Notes under the pieces: model-generated
The model's input: the letters and a program-made list of their open reading frames with translations, nothing else
Database searches by the model: none
Told to the model about the DNA's origin: nothing
Program-made: the position numbers and the translations under genes
Source of the DNA: Saprospiraceae bacterium
Lineage (GTDB): Bacteria > Bacteroidota > Bacteroidia > Chitinophagales > Saprospiraceae
NCBI GenBank assembly: GCA_013001805.1
Contig: JABDLW010000832.1
Span: 1 to 7,106 of the forward strand
Direction: 5' to 3'
Length of the DNA: 7,106 nt
In this document: positions 1 to 6,151 of the stretch, piece after piece
Numbering within the stretch: position 1 is the stretch's first letter
Layout of the letters: each line of letters begins with the position of its first letter

Positions 1-241
1 GGATTAGATAATCACCGGGAGGTACACGTCTTAGTGAAAATGTACCTTCACCATTGGTGATCGCAAAACTCACTATAACCGAATCAGCCGGATTCAAAAG
101 AACAACAGTGGCTGTTGCCAGACCGCCTTCCAATGAATCGAGCACTTGTCCCGTCAGGGTGACTGGTTTTTCATCTTGTGCAAAAAGGGTCACAAAGGAT
201 GTAGAAAAAATCAGGAAGGTCAGGAGTCGTAAAAACCGCAT
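1..241 (-). CDS. Partial gene: secreted protein with carboxypeptidase-D-like regulatory domain, probably an outer-membrane beta-barrel (TonB-receptor-like) protein
   Basis: The minus strand is open from an ATG at 241-239 to the left edge, giving 80 codons of an N-terminus; the rest lies outside the window. Residues 1-21 form a signal peptide (MRFLRLLTFLIFSTSFVTLF then AQ). Residues about 27-80 read as a beta-sandwich of the CarboxypepD_reg-like type: a GQVLDS opening, an ATVVLLNPADS strand, ITNGEGTFSL, then RRVPPGDYLI. In Bacteroidota this domain usually sits at the N-terminus of large outer-membrane beta-barrel proteins, some of them TonB-dependent, and the 'NPADS' form is common in those. 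The start lies 21 nt after the stop of the GLPGLI gene on the same strand, so the two are probably one operon with this gene second. I see no promoter element in the 21-nt gap. The barrel itself is not visible; another surface or secreted protein with this domain is possible. Confidence 0.82.
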   Translation of the reverse strand, partial: MRFLRLLTFLIFSTSFVTLFAQDEKPVTLTGQVLDSLEGGLATATVVLLNPADSVIVSFAITNGEGTFSLRRVPPGDYLI

Positions 242-262
242 TGTGGATGTATGTATCAGTAA

Positions 263-1000
263 TTAACGTTCACCTCTGGATCTTGGACCTTCGCCTCGCA
301 TCATCCGCATCTCTTTCATTTTCTCACGCACTATGGCTCTAAATTCTTCCTGGGTCACTTCCTTTCCTTTTTGGGGCTCTGTAATCAAGGAACTGTCTAC
401 CTCTTTCAGATTGATTTCCTGTGCTGTAATGGTCCGTTCACCATCATTGATGTCTACATGCAGGACCAACCCGGGAAGTTGTCCGAATGACCCAGGGCCC
501 AGTGGCACGGGTACCATGGGAGTAAACCAGGCAATAATCTGATTCGTGCTATCTTCAAAGGTAGCTTTCTGACATTGATACTGACCGACTTGCATTGATT
601 CTCCAGTGAGCTTCCAGGCTCGCGTTTCCGGCTCACCTTTTATCAGGAATTTTTTATCCATAAAGTCCCGCTCCTCCCCCCGATTTCCTTCCTGATAATC
701 CTGCCAGAGAATTCCTCCCGCATCACCCATGAAACGCATTCTCATCCTGCGTCCTCTGCCTGCTTCCAAATCAATATCTTCCTCAGGTTTTTCCAGCGCT
801 TTGTATACCGCTTGATGGTCATCAAAAATGAGGATCATTTCATCCGTGCGAAACTGGGGCACCATTTCCTTAAATTGAGCACGATCACCCGTCATGCGCC
901 GATGTACATCTACCGTCTCCTCGTAAAAAATTTCGCCACTGGTTTGGCTAAAAAGAGAAATTGTCCCGAGACTCAACAACATAATCCAGAATGTCTTCAT
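263..1000 (-). CDS. GLPGLI family secreted protein
   Basis: This encodes 245 residues when started at the ATG at 1000. Residues 1-19 (MKTFWIMLLSLGTISLFSQ) form a signal peptide, so the protein is exported, probably to the periplasm or outer membrane. The family-defining segment is clear: IIAWFTPMVPVPLGPG (155-170) followed by FGQLPGLVLHVDI (172-184), the counterpart of the GLPGLI motif. The family is confined largely to Bacteroidota and its biochemical role is unknown. Residues 82-91 and 226-245 are unusually rich in Met and Arg. The frame stays open upstream to an ATG at 1048, but that start would put 16 residues with charges before the signal peptide, and a TAnnTTTG promoter element lies at 1020-1027 inside that extension. 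I therefore prefer 1000, with an ATG at 1012 as alternative. It is probably first in an operon with the outer-membrane-type gene downstream and is divergent from the kinase gene. Confidence 0.9.
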   Translation of the reverse strand: MKTFWIMLLSLGTISLFSQTSGEIFYEETVDVHRRMTGDRAQFKEMVPQFRTDEMILIFDDHQAVYKALEKPEEDIDLEAGRGRRMRMRFMGDAGGILWQDYQEGNRGEERDFMDKKFLIKGEPETRAWKLTGESMQVGQYQCQKATFEDSTNQIIAWFTPMVPVPLGPGSFGQLPGLVLHVDINDGERTITAQEINLKEVDSSLITEPQKGKEVTQEEFRAIVREKMKEMRMMRGEGPRSRGER

Positions 1001-1019
1001 GCTTTCGATCATTTTTTTC

Positions 1020-1027
1020 CAAAGATA
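1020..1027 (-). promoter_or_regulatory. Candidate -7 promoter element for the GLPGLI operon
   Basis: The minus strand reads TATCTTTG, a full match to the Bacteroidota -7 consensus TAnnTTTG. If the final G is near -4, transcription would start near 1016, only 4 nt before the ATG at 1012 and 16 nt before the preferred ATG at 1000. There is no TTG near -33 (about 1049), where the first GTTAAT unit lies instead, which fits an activator-dependent promoter. The motif is short, so a chance match is possible. Confidence 0.45.
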
Positions 1028-1049
1028 GGGTCCTGCCCGGTATCTCACT

Positions 1050-1087
1050 GTTAATGATGGTTAGCGCAAGGTTAATTAAGGTTAATT
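1050..1087. promoter_or_regulatory. Four phased GTTAAT-like direct repeats: candidate response-regulator operator
   Basis: Units start at 1050 (GTTAAT), 1060 (GTTAGC), 1071 (GTTAAT) and 1081 (GTTAAT), spaced 10, 11 and 10 bp, so all face the same side of the helix. The last three are preceded by G, giving GGTTA; the third and fourth share GGTTAATT. An inverted copy, CTAACC, lies at 1098-1103. OmpR/PhoB-family regulators bind tandem direct repeats with about this spacing, and such a regulator is encoded by the second gene of the rightward operon. The array would sit at roughly -38 to -75 of the kinase promoter and -34 to -71 of the GLPGLI promoter. Binding by that regulator is inference. Confidence 0.5.
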
Positions 1088-1113
1088 GCCCTCCTTACTA
1101 ACCTTATTGCCAC

Positions 1114-1121
1114 TATTTTTG
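1114..1121 (+). promoter_or_regulatory. Candidate -7 promoter element for the histidine kinase operon
   Basis: TATTTTTG matches the TAnnTTTG consensus and lies 5 nt before the ATG at 1127, so the transcript would begin almost at the start codon. The nearest upstream TTG (1086-1088) is 25 nt away, slightly outside the usual 17-23 nt spacing, and overlaps the last repeat of the operator. Either the promoter needs an activator or the match is chance. Confidence 0.42.
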
Positions 1122-1126
1122 AAGTC

Positions 1127-2539
1127 ATGAAGAAGTGGCACAAGGATCCCGTCGCCTGGTCAATGGTGATAAGCATGGTGCTTTTAGTGGGACTGGCTTC
1201 CTTTTGGCTAAGGGGTACTTATCACATGTTACAGCATACAATAAAAAGGCAGGCGGATTTTCTCTTTGCCAATGCGGTCCGGTCTGTAGAGGACTCTCTC
1301 ATAGAATCTTCACTAAGTGATGAAATTGAACTGCTTTCCCGGGACTCCAGTCCACCAAGGACCCGATTGCTGGTACAGATTGATTCTTCGTCGGTAGGAC
1401 GGTCCCTACCTCATGACACCCTTATGGGAAACCGGATACTTCGCAGACAGTGGAGAGAAAAAAGGAGAGAAAGAAATAAGGAAGATATTTTCGGAGCCAT
1501 TGGTTGGCAACTTTCATTCTTAAATAATAATCGATTGCACGACGCCATTGCCAGGGACTCAATAGGCAGGGAAATTTTCTTATTGATCGATCGTCAGGTA
1601 CAGATGAAATTTGCAGCAGTGGATTTCCCTGGCAGATATGAGTTTGGACATGGATCCAACACGGGACCGGGCTATAGCAAAGTTTATCATGATGTTTACA
1701 CCGAGAAAGAATTTCAGTTGGCTGTTTTTCCCAATCCCTGGAAAACCATCAGAATGATGTCCTGGCAGATAGCGATTGTTTTTCTGACATTTATCGTTAC
1801 CCTTTTTTCCTTCGTACTTACTTATCGCAGCTTGTCAAAGCAACGTCAACTCACTTTATTCAAGAATGATTTGATCAGCAACATATCCCATGAATTAAAG
1901 ACACCCATTTCCACTTTAAAGGTGGCTTTGGAAGCTTTGGAAGGCTTTGAAGCTGGTCCTAATCCACAGCAGCGTAAGGAGTATCTCCAGATTTCAAAAA
2001 GTGAACTGGATAGACTGGCTCTTTTAGTAGATAATGTCTTGAAAACTTCTCAAGCAGAGAATACATTGAATTTCAAATTTGAGATTGGTGATCTCAATGC
2101 TTTAATTCAGAAGACATTGGATTCCATGCAATTGCACTTTGACAAAGTTGGTGCCATCGTTGATTTTAAAAGCTCAGCTCCGGCGTATTGCAGTTTTGAT
2201 CGATTGCATATGACCAGCGTCATTTACAACTTAATTGACAATGCTGTAAAATATAGCCGGGATAATCCACGAATATCAATAGAATTATGTAAAAGTGGAA
2301 CATTATTAAAACTAATTGTTGCGGATCAGGGAGTGGGAATTTCCTCTGAGTTTTTGCCCAATATATTTGATAAATTTTTTCGGGTACCCGGTAGCGACAT
2401 TCATGATGTCAAAGGCTATGGGATGGGTCTAAGTTATGTTGCTAATGTGATCAAGCAGCATGGGGGGACCATTAGAGTAGAAAGTGAGCCAGGATCTGGC
2501 ACCAGATTTATAATTATTTTACCAGGTGCTGATGTCTGA
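1127..2539 (+). CDS. Membrane-bound sensor histidine kinase
   Basis: The 470-residue protein has the standard sensor-kinase plan. Transmembrane helices lie at about 12-29 and 213-233, enclosing a periplasmic sensor region of about 180 residues that I do not recognise; it contains a strongly basic stretch at 106-118. The HisKA domain follows, with the phosphoacceptor His255 in ISHELKTP (253-260), then a HATPase_c domain: N-box NLIDNAVKYS (368-377), G1 box DQGVGIS (400-406), F box IFDKFFRV (413-420), G2 box GYGMGLSYV (430-438) and G3 GSGTRF (456-461). All catalytic motifs are intact, so it should bind ATP, autophosphorylate and pass phosphate to the regulator encoded next, with which it overlaps by 8 nt. 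It is divergent from the GLPGLI operon across a region with phased repeats. The start is the first ATG of the frame and sits just before helix 1. The signal is not known. Confidence 0.95.
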   Translation: MKKWHKDPVAWSMVISMVLLVGLASFWLRGTYHMLQHTIKRQADFLFANAVRSVEDSLIESSLSDEIELLSRDSSPPRTRLLVQIDSSSVGRSLPHDTLMGNRILRRQWREKRRERNKEDIFGAIGWQLSFLNNNRLHDAIARDSIGREIFLLIDRQVQMKFAAVDFPGRYEFGHGSNTGPGYSKVYHDVYTEKEFQLAVFPNPWKTIRMMSWQIAIVFLTFIVTLFSFVLTYRSLSKQRQLTLFKNDLISNISHELKTPISTLKVALEALEGFEAGPNPQQRKEYLQISKSELDRLALLVDNVLKTSQAENTLNFKFEIGDLNALIQKTLDSMQLHFDKVGAIVDFKSSAPAYCSFDRLHMTSVIYNLIDNAVKYSRDNPRISIELCKSGTLLKLIVADQGVGISSEFLPNIFDKFFRVPGSDIHDVKGYGMGLSYVANVIKQHGGTIRVESEPGSGTRFIIILPGADV

Positions 2540-3218
2540 AACCAGGATTCTATATGTCGAAGATGAACCTTTTTTGGGTAAGATCGTTAAGGAAAGCCTG
2601 GAAAGGAGAGGATATTTCGTTCAAATGATTGACGATGGTAATAAGGCACTTCAGGTTTTCCGAGATCTTAATCCGGATATATGTTTGCTGGATGTGATGT
2701 TGCCTGGCAAAGATGGGTTCTCTATCGGCGGGGAAATCAAGGAACTGCAGCCCACAATGCCAATTATTTTTCTCACCGCCAAGTCTCAAACTAAAGACAT
2801 CGTGAAGGGATTCAATTCCGGAGGTAATGACTTTATCAAAAAACCATTTAGTATGGAGGAACTGGTAGTGCGAATTGAAAATCTGCTTAACCTGCAAAAT
2901 CAAAAATCGCGACACCATGCACCAGAGTACTATAATATCCGCTCGTTTCGCTTTAATCCATCTTTACTCGAATTAACATCAACTCAACAGACCATCAAGT
3001 TGTCCAACCGGGAAAATGAACTACTAAAACTCTTGGTGCAACATGCCCATCATTCGATCGATCGCCGCAAAATACTAAATGAGATTTGGGGAGACGATCA
3101 TTTTTTTAATTCACGTAACTTAGATGTGTATATCACTAAACTGCGGCGTTATTTTAAAGAGGATCCGAATATCCAGATAATTACTCTCAAAGGGATTGGA
3201 TATCGCTTTGTATATTGA
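2532..3218 (+). CDS. OmpR/PhoB-family response regulator transcription factor
   Basis: The 228-residue protein has two domains. Residues 5-120 are a receiver: acidic pocket D11 and E12 in YVEDEP, phosphoacceptor Asp54 in LLDVMLPGKDG, switch Thr82 in FLTAK, and Lys104 in the KKPF motif (103-106). Residues about 134-228 are a winged-helix DNA-binding domain of the Trans_reg_C type, with LSNRENELLKLL (157-168), the recognition-helix region RNLDVYITKLRRYF (195-208) and the C-terminal hairpin TLKGIGYRFVY. It should be phosphorylated by the upstream kinase and act as a dimer on direct-repeat DNA; the GTTAAT array at 1050-1087 is a plausible target. The frame also has a GTG at 2526, but the ATG at 2532 gives a normal receiver start, so I chose it. 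The start overlaps the last 8 nt of the kinase gene, which implies translational coupling. Confidence 0.95.
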   Translation: MSETRILYVEDEPFLGKIVKESLERRGYFVQMIDDGNKALQVFRDLNPDICLLDVMLPGKDGFSIGGEIKELQPTMPIIFLTAKSQTKDIVKGFNSGGNDFIKKPFSMEELVVRIENLLNLQNQKSRHHAPEYYNIRSFRFNPSLLELTSTQQTIKLSNRENELLKLLVQHAHHSIDRRKILNEIWGDDHFFNSRNLDVYITKLRRYFKEDPNIQIITLKGIGYRFVY

Positions 3219-3220
3219 TA

Positions 3221-4873
3221 TTAAGAGTTACCTACGTCTTCTGGTGAAGATTTTTCTAATCTATTGAAATTAGTAAAATATTGCTTCCATTTATCTTGTA
3301 AATCCTGATCATCCATATGATGAGTAGGAGTCAAACTAATCTGGCCCGGCATCTCCTCAATATAAACGGTGGTAGATGGGAACGCAAAACGGACTCCTAT
3401 TTTTTCTGCCCAGCGAACAATATGTAATTGCAGTGATTCCCTGATGCGCAATTCATCATAATAAGTAGGAGCGATCATATAACAGCGAATAAAAATATCT
3501 AAAGACGAAGAACCGAAAGCATTAAAAAATACATAGTAATCATCATTTGATACTTCATTATGCTGAATCAGAATCTCACGGATACCTCTTATGAAAAACT
3601 CCAATTTATCTGCCGGCGTGTCATAAGTCACTCCAACAGTAGATGTGTATAATCTGAATTGTCTTACACCCTTGTTATTTACGGAAATGTTGGCCATGCT
3701 TCCATTAGGCACTGAGATGATGCTGGTATCTGACGTTCGGATCCGCGTTGAGCGAAAACCTACTTCTACTACGATACCGGCAAACCCCGACCCTTCGACC
3801 CAGTCACCTATTTGAAAAGGTTTATCAGCAAAGATCATCACTGATCCCAAGAAGTTTTTTACTGTGTCTTGCGCCGCGAGAGCCAAAGCAAGACCTCCGA
3901 TAGAGACACCAGCGATAAGTGCAGTAATATTGAAGTCCAAAAGGTGCAGAACATGCACCAGGGCTACCACAAAAACGACGATCTTCAGGATTTGCTCCAC
4001 CATCGGTACAATTTGGTCGTCCATCCGGCTTTCAGTACGTGCACTTGCGGCACGGAGATAAGCTCCGAATAGTTTTATCACGCGCCATACCAACAAGGTC
4101 AGCAGGACGGTCAAAATAATTTTAAACATGATCTGGATGACCATATTCGCCCTGGCATAGAATTGTAAAAGGGGAAAAAATAACTTCAGAACCCAGACAA
4201 TGACATAAAGGCTTCCAACGCTTGCAATCTTGTTGACATGATTTTTATATTGGTCAATTTTATCAATCCGCTGTGATAGTCGCCGTATCAAAAGCCTCAG
4301 AACCCAGGCCAAAGTAAAATACAATAAGAGGCAAGTAGCAATTAAGATGAGCAGACCCATCAGCTGCCACAGTGAGACTCCCAGGAATTGGCTGCTTCCC
4401 CGGTCGGAGAAGAGACTCACCAGCTGGTGCGTACCCATAGGATACACGCGTTTATATAGCTCCGGAATGGCTTTGGTTGATTCCTCTGCATAGTGCCATT
4501 GAGAGTCCGTTTTTTCAAGATAGATTTCCGGCAGTTGATCTGGGAAGGGGGTATAAAAAGGTTTGTTGGAGACTGTGTCCATGTAATTTGTCTCGCGAGG
4601 AAGTGTATTCATCTGCACATAGAGCCCTTCGCCATCGAGGATACGTTTTAACTTAATAGCCCAATCCTTTCTCTCGCTGGTGTCCTGGCTTACGAATGGC
4701 GTTGAGGCCAAAAGAGGATCGTAATGGTCAGCCTGTAAGTAGTATAGATGCACCCAGATGGCATCATGAGGAGAAGCAAGTTCCAGTCGCTTTTGCAGTT
4801 CCTGACCCCAGGCAGCATTATAATGTAAAAAGATAATTACTGTTACTAATAATATATCCAGCGCTTTCTTCAT
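3221..4873 (-). CDS. MscS-family mechanosensitive ion channel with periplasmic N-terminal domain
   Basis: Started at the ATG at 4873 the protein has 550 residues, roughly twice minimal MscS. Residues 1-23 are a signal peptide (MKKALDILLVTVIIFLHYNA, cleavage near WGQ). Residues 24-165 form a periplasmic domain with a HLYYLQADHYDP segment (42-53) that I recall from related Bacteroidota channels but cannot assign a role. Membrane helices follow at about 169-196, 218-238, 247-268 and 293-312, then the pore helix ALIAGVSIGGLALALAAQD (318-336), VKNFLGSVMIFADKPF, and the MscS beta domain IGDWVEG...GIVVEVGFRSTRIRT...VPNG (355-391). A C-terminal alpha/beta domain runs to about 505, with a hydrophilic tail. 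The family opens under membrane tension and releases solutes during osmotic downshock. The longer frame to an ATG at 4897 is disfavoured because it adds eight residues before the signal peptide and overlaps the -7 element. The gene is convergent with the response regulator. Confidence 0.94.
   Translation of the reverse strand: MKKALDILLVTVIIFLHYNAAWGQELQKRLELASPHDAIWVHLYYLQADHYDPLLASTPFVSQDTSERKDWAIKLKRILDGEGLYVQMNTLPRETNYMDTVSNKPFYTPFPDQLPEIYLEKTDSQWHYAEESTKAIPELYKRVYPMGTHQLVSLFSDRGSSQFLGVSLWQLMGLLILIATCLLLYFTLAWVLRLLIRRLSQRIDKIDQYKNHVNKIASVGSLYVIVWVLKLFFPLLQFYARANMVIQIMFKIILTVLLTLLVWRVIKLFGAYLRAASARTESRMDDQIVPMVEQILKIVVFVVALVHVLHLLDFNITALIAGVSIGGLALALAAQDTVKNFLGSVMIFADKPFQIGDWVEGSGFAGIVVEVGFRSTRIRTSDTSIISVPNGSMANISVNNKGVRQFRLYTSTVGVTYDTPADKLEFFIRGIREILIQHNEVSNDDYYVFFNAFGSSSLDIFIRCYMIAPTYYDELRIRESLQLHIVRWAEKIGVRFAFPSTTVYIEEMPGQISLTPTHHMDDQDLQDKWKQYFTNFNRLEKSSPEDVGNS
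3237..3255 (+). terminator. Possible weak intrinsic terminator after the two-component operon
   Basis: On the plus strand TCTTC (3237-3241) can pair with GAAGA (3246-3250) around the loop TGGT, followed by TTTTT (3251-3255). It begins 19 nt after the response-regulator stop and lies inside the last codons of the convergent channel gene. The stem is only 5 bp with two G-C pairs, so termination would be inefficient, and a chance occurrence in A/T-rich coding DNA is possible. Confidence 0.28.
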
Positions 4874-4878
4874 ATGGG

Positions 4879-4912
4879 CAAAAATACAGTTTCTCAACTA
4901 TCGGTGGCCAAA
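4879..4912 (-). promoter_or_regulatory. Promoter of the mechanosensitive channel gene (-33 and -7 elements)
   Basis: On the minus strand TTTG (4912-4909) is followed after 22 nt by TATTTTTG (4886-4879). This fits the Bacteroidota consensus TTG, 17-23 nt, TAnnTTTG, and is the best-formed promoter in the window. It predicts a transcription start near 4875, about 2 nt before the ATG at 4873, hence a practically leaderless mRNA. It also supports 4873 rather than 4897 as the start codon. Confidence 0.6.
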
Positions 4913-5012
4913 GAACCCTCTTTCTCATAACGAAAACCGGAAGGTCATGAATTTGCGATGTTTCTTAATCAATGCCATTGCCGATTCATAGTTCTTTCCT
5001 TTTCAAATTTCT

Positions 5013-5020
5013 TAATTTTG
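5013..5020 (+). promoter_or_regulatory. Candidate -7 promoter element for trhO
   Basis: TAATTTTG matches TAnnTTTG. A transcription start near 5024 would give a leader of about 56 nt before the ATG at 5080, unlike the very short leaders predicted for the other promoters here. No TTG lies 17-23 nt upstream, so support is limited to the -7 match. Confidence 0.35.
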
Positions 5021-5079
5021 GCGGGAAATTGAATTACTGGAGATAGCCATGCCTATAAGAAAAAGAAAATGTATGCAAT

Positions 5080-6120
5080 ATGGCCTTGCACAATAAAATA
5101 AATAAAGAGGAGCTACGAGAAACGATTTTGAAGTCTGCTGATAGCAGAACTACTTTGTCATTCTACAAATATCATCAGATTTCAGATCCGCAAGATTTTA
5201 GAGATCAGCTATTTCGGGAATGGTCTGGATTGGGTGTTCTGGGTAGAATATATGTATCGAGCGAAGGTATCAATGCTCAGATATCAGTCCCCAAGGAAAA
5301 GTTTTCTGATTTTAAGAGATCACTTGATGCCATTGATTTCTTGGCTGGTGTGAGATTGAATATAGCGATTGAAGACGATGGAAAGTCTTTCTATGTCCTC
5401 AAAATAAAAGTACGTGAAAAGATTGTCGCCGATGGTCTCGCTACTGGAGACCTGGATCTTAATAATGGAGGAGAACATATTGACGCCGAATATTTTAATA
5501 GATTGACAGACCAGGACAATACACTGGTGATCGATATGCGAAATCACTATGAGAGCGAGGTTGGCCATTTTGAGAATGCGATTTGTCCTGATGTGGAAAC
5601 ATTTAGGGATTCCTTGACCAAGGTCGAAGATTTTCTCAAAGGGAATGAGCAGAAAAATATCGTCATGTATTGCACCGGCGGCATTCGATGCGAGAAAGCA
5701 ACAGCTTTTTTCAAGGGGAAGGGATTTAAGCATCTATATCAACTAGATGGCGGAATCATAGAATATGCCCGGCAAGTGCAGACGAAAGGTTTGAAAAACA
5801 AATTCCTTGGCAAGAACTTCGTTTTTGACGAACGTTTGGGCGAGCGAATTTCCGATGATATTATTGCAAAATGCCATCAATGTGGCGAAGCATGTGACAC
5901 CCACATTAATTGTGCAAATGATGCCTGTCATCTCCTTTTTATTCAATGTCATTCTTGTGCTGCAAAGTATCATCATTGCTGTTCGGTTAAATGCAGGGAG
6001 TTTAATGATTTGCCAGAAGACGAACGTATCCGCCAACGGAAAAAATCCATTTTTAACGGCACCAAATTGGGCAAGGGCCGTTATAAAGCCAACCGGCATG
6101 GTGAATTGGATTTGACCTAA
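5080..6120 (+). CDS. trhO: Oxygen-dependent tRNA uridine(34) hydroxylase, rhodanese family (TrhO/UPF0176)
   Basis: The 346-residue protein matches the TrhO (formerly YceA/UPF0176) plan and length. Residues about 23-115 are the N-terminal domain, with TLSFYKYHQISDPQDFRDQL (25-44), and LGRIYVSSEGINAQISVP (54-71), a hallmark of the family. A rhodanese domain follows (about 145-235) with VIDMRNHYESEVGHFENA (150-167) and the active-site loop MYCTGGIRCEKA (196-207), in which Cys198 is the predicted catalytic residue; LDGGIIEYA (222-230) closes the domain. The C-terminal part (265-305) holds ten cysteines, including CHQC (265-268), CHSC (290-293) and the CC pair at 300-301, probably a zinc site. The known bacterial enzyme hydroxylates wobble uridine 34 of certain tRNAs to form 5-hydroxyuridine. 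All key motifs are intact. The next gene starts 31 nt after the stop on the same strand, so they may be cotranscribed. Confidence 0.95.
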   Translation: MALHNKINKEELRETILKSADSRTTLSFYKYHQISDPQDFRDQLFREWSGLGVLGRIYVSSEGINAQISVPKEKFSDFKRSLDAIDFLAGVRLNIAIEDDGKSFYVLKIKVREKIVADGLATGDLDLNNGGEHIDAEYFNRLTDQDNTLVIDMRNHYESEVGHFENAICPDVETFRDSLTKVEDFLKGNEQKNIVMYCTGGIRCEKATAFFKGKGFKHLYQLDGGIIEYARQVQTKGLKNKFLGKNFVFDERLGERISDDIIAKCHQCGEACDTHINCANDACHLLFIQCHSCAAKYHHCCSVKCREFNDLPEDERIRQRKKSIFNGTKLGKGRYKANRHGELDLT

Positions 6121-6151
6121 TTAAATTATATCCTCCTGGTGGGTTCTTACT

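Larger units (their letters stand above)
4874..5079. other. Divergent intergenic region between the channel gene and trhO
   Basis: These 206 bp separate two divergent genes. They contain the channel promoter at the left end and, on the plus strand, a TAATTTTG element at 5013-5020 that could serve trhO. No structured RNA, long inverted repeat or terminator was seen. The right end holds a short ATG-started reading frame (5049-5096) that overlaps the trhO start out of frame. Confidence 0.7.

Noticed and set aside
1001..1048. Longer start of the GLPGLI gene at 1048
   Set aside because: It places a charged 16-residue extension before a normal signal peptide and covers the candidate -7 element at 1020-1027.
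2526..2531. GTG start of the response regulator at 2526
   Set aside because: ATG at 2532 gives the typical short N-terminus before the receiver's first strand; the GTG adds only two residues.
3170..3206. ATATCC/GGATAT inverted repeat at the end of the response regulator gene, as a terminator for the channel gene
   Set aside because: Short arms, a long loop and no T-tract on the minus strand.
4874..4897. Longer start of the channel gene at 4897
   Set aside because: The eight extra residues precede an otherwise standard signal peptide and overlap the -7 element at 4879-4886.
5006..5030. AATTTC/GAAATT inverted repeat upstream of trhO
   Set aside because: Arms are only 6 bp, A/T-rich, with a 13-nt loop and no U-tract; it is not convincing as a terminator or operator.
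5320..6115. Long open frames on both strands overlapping trhO (and similar ones inside the other genes)
   Set aside because: They lie within well-supported genes, show no recognisable domain or signal peptide, and are shadows of the coding frame.
6132..6146. CCTCCTGGTGGG before the glycosyltransferase start, as a hairpin or strong ribosome binding site
   Set aside because: CCTCC is the anti-Shine-Dalgarno sense, not a binding site, and the possible pairing is too short; GGTGGG is at best a weak match.
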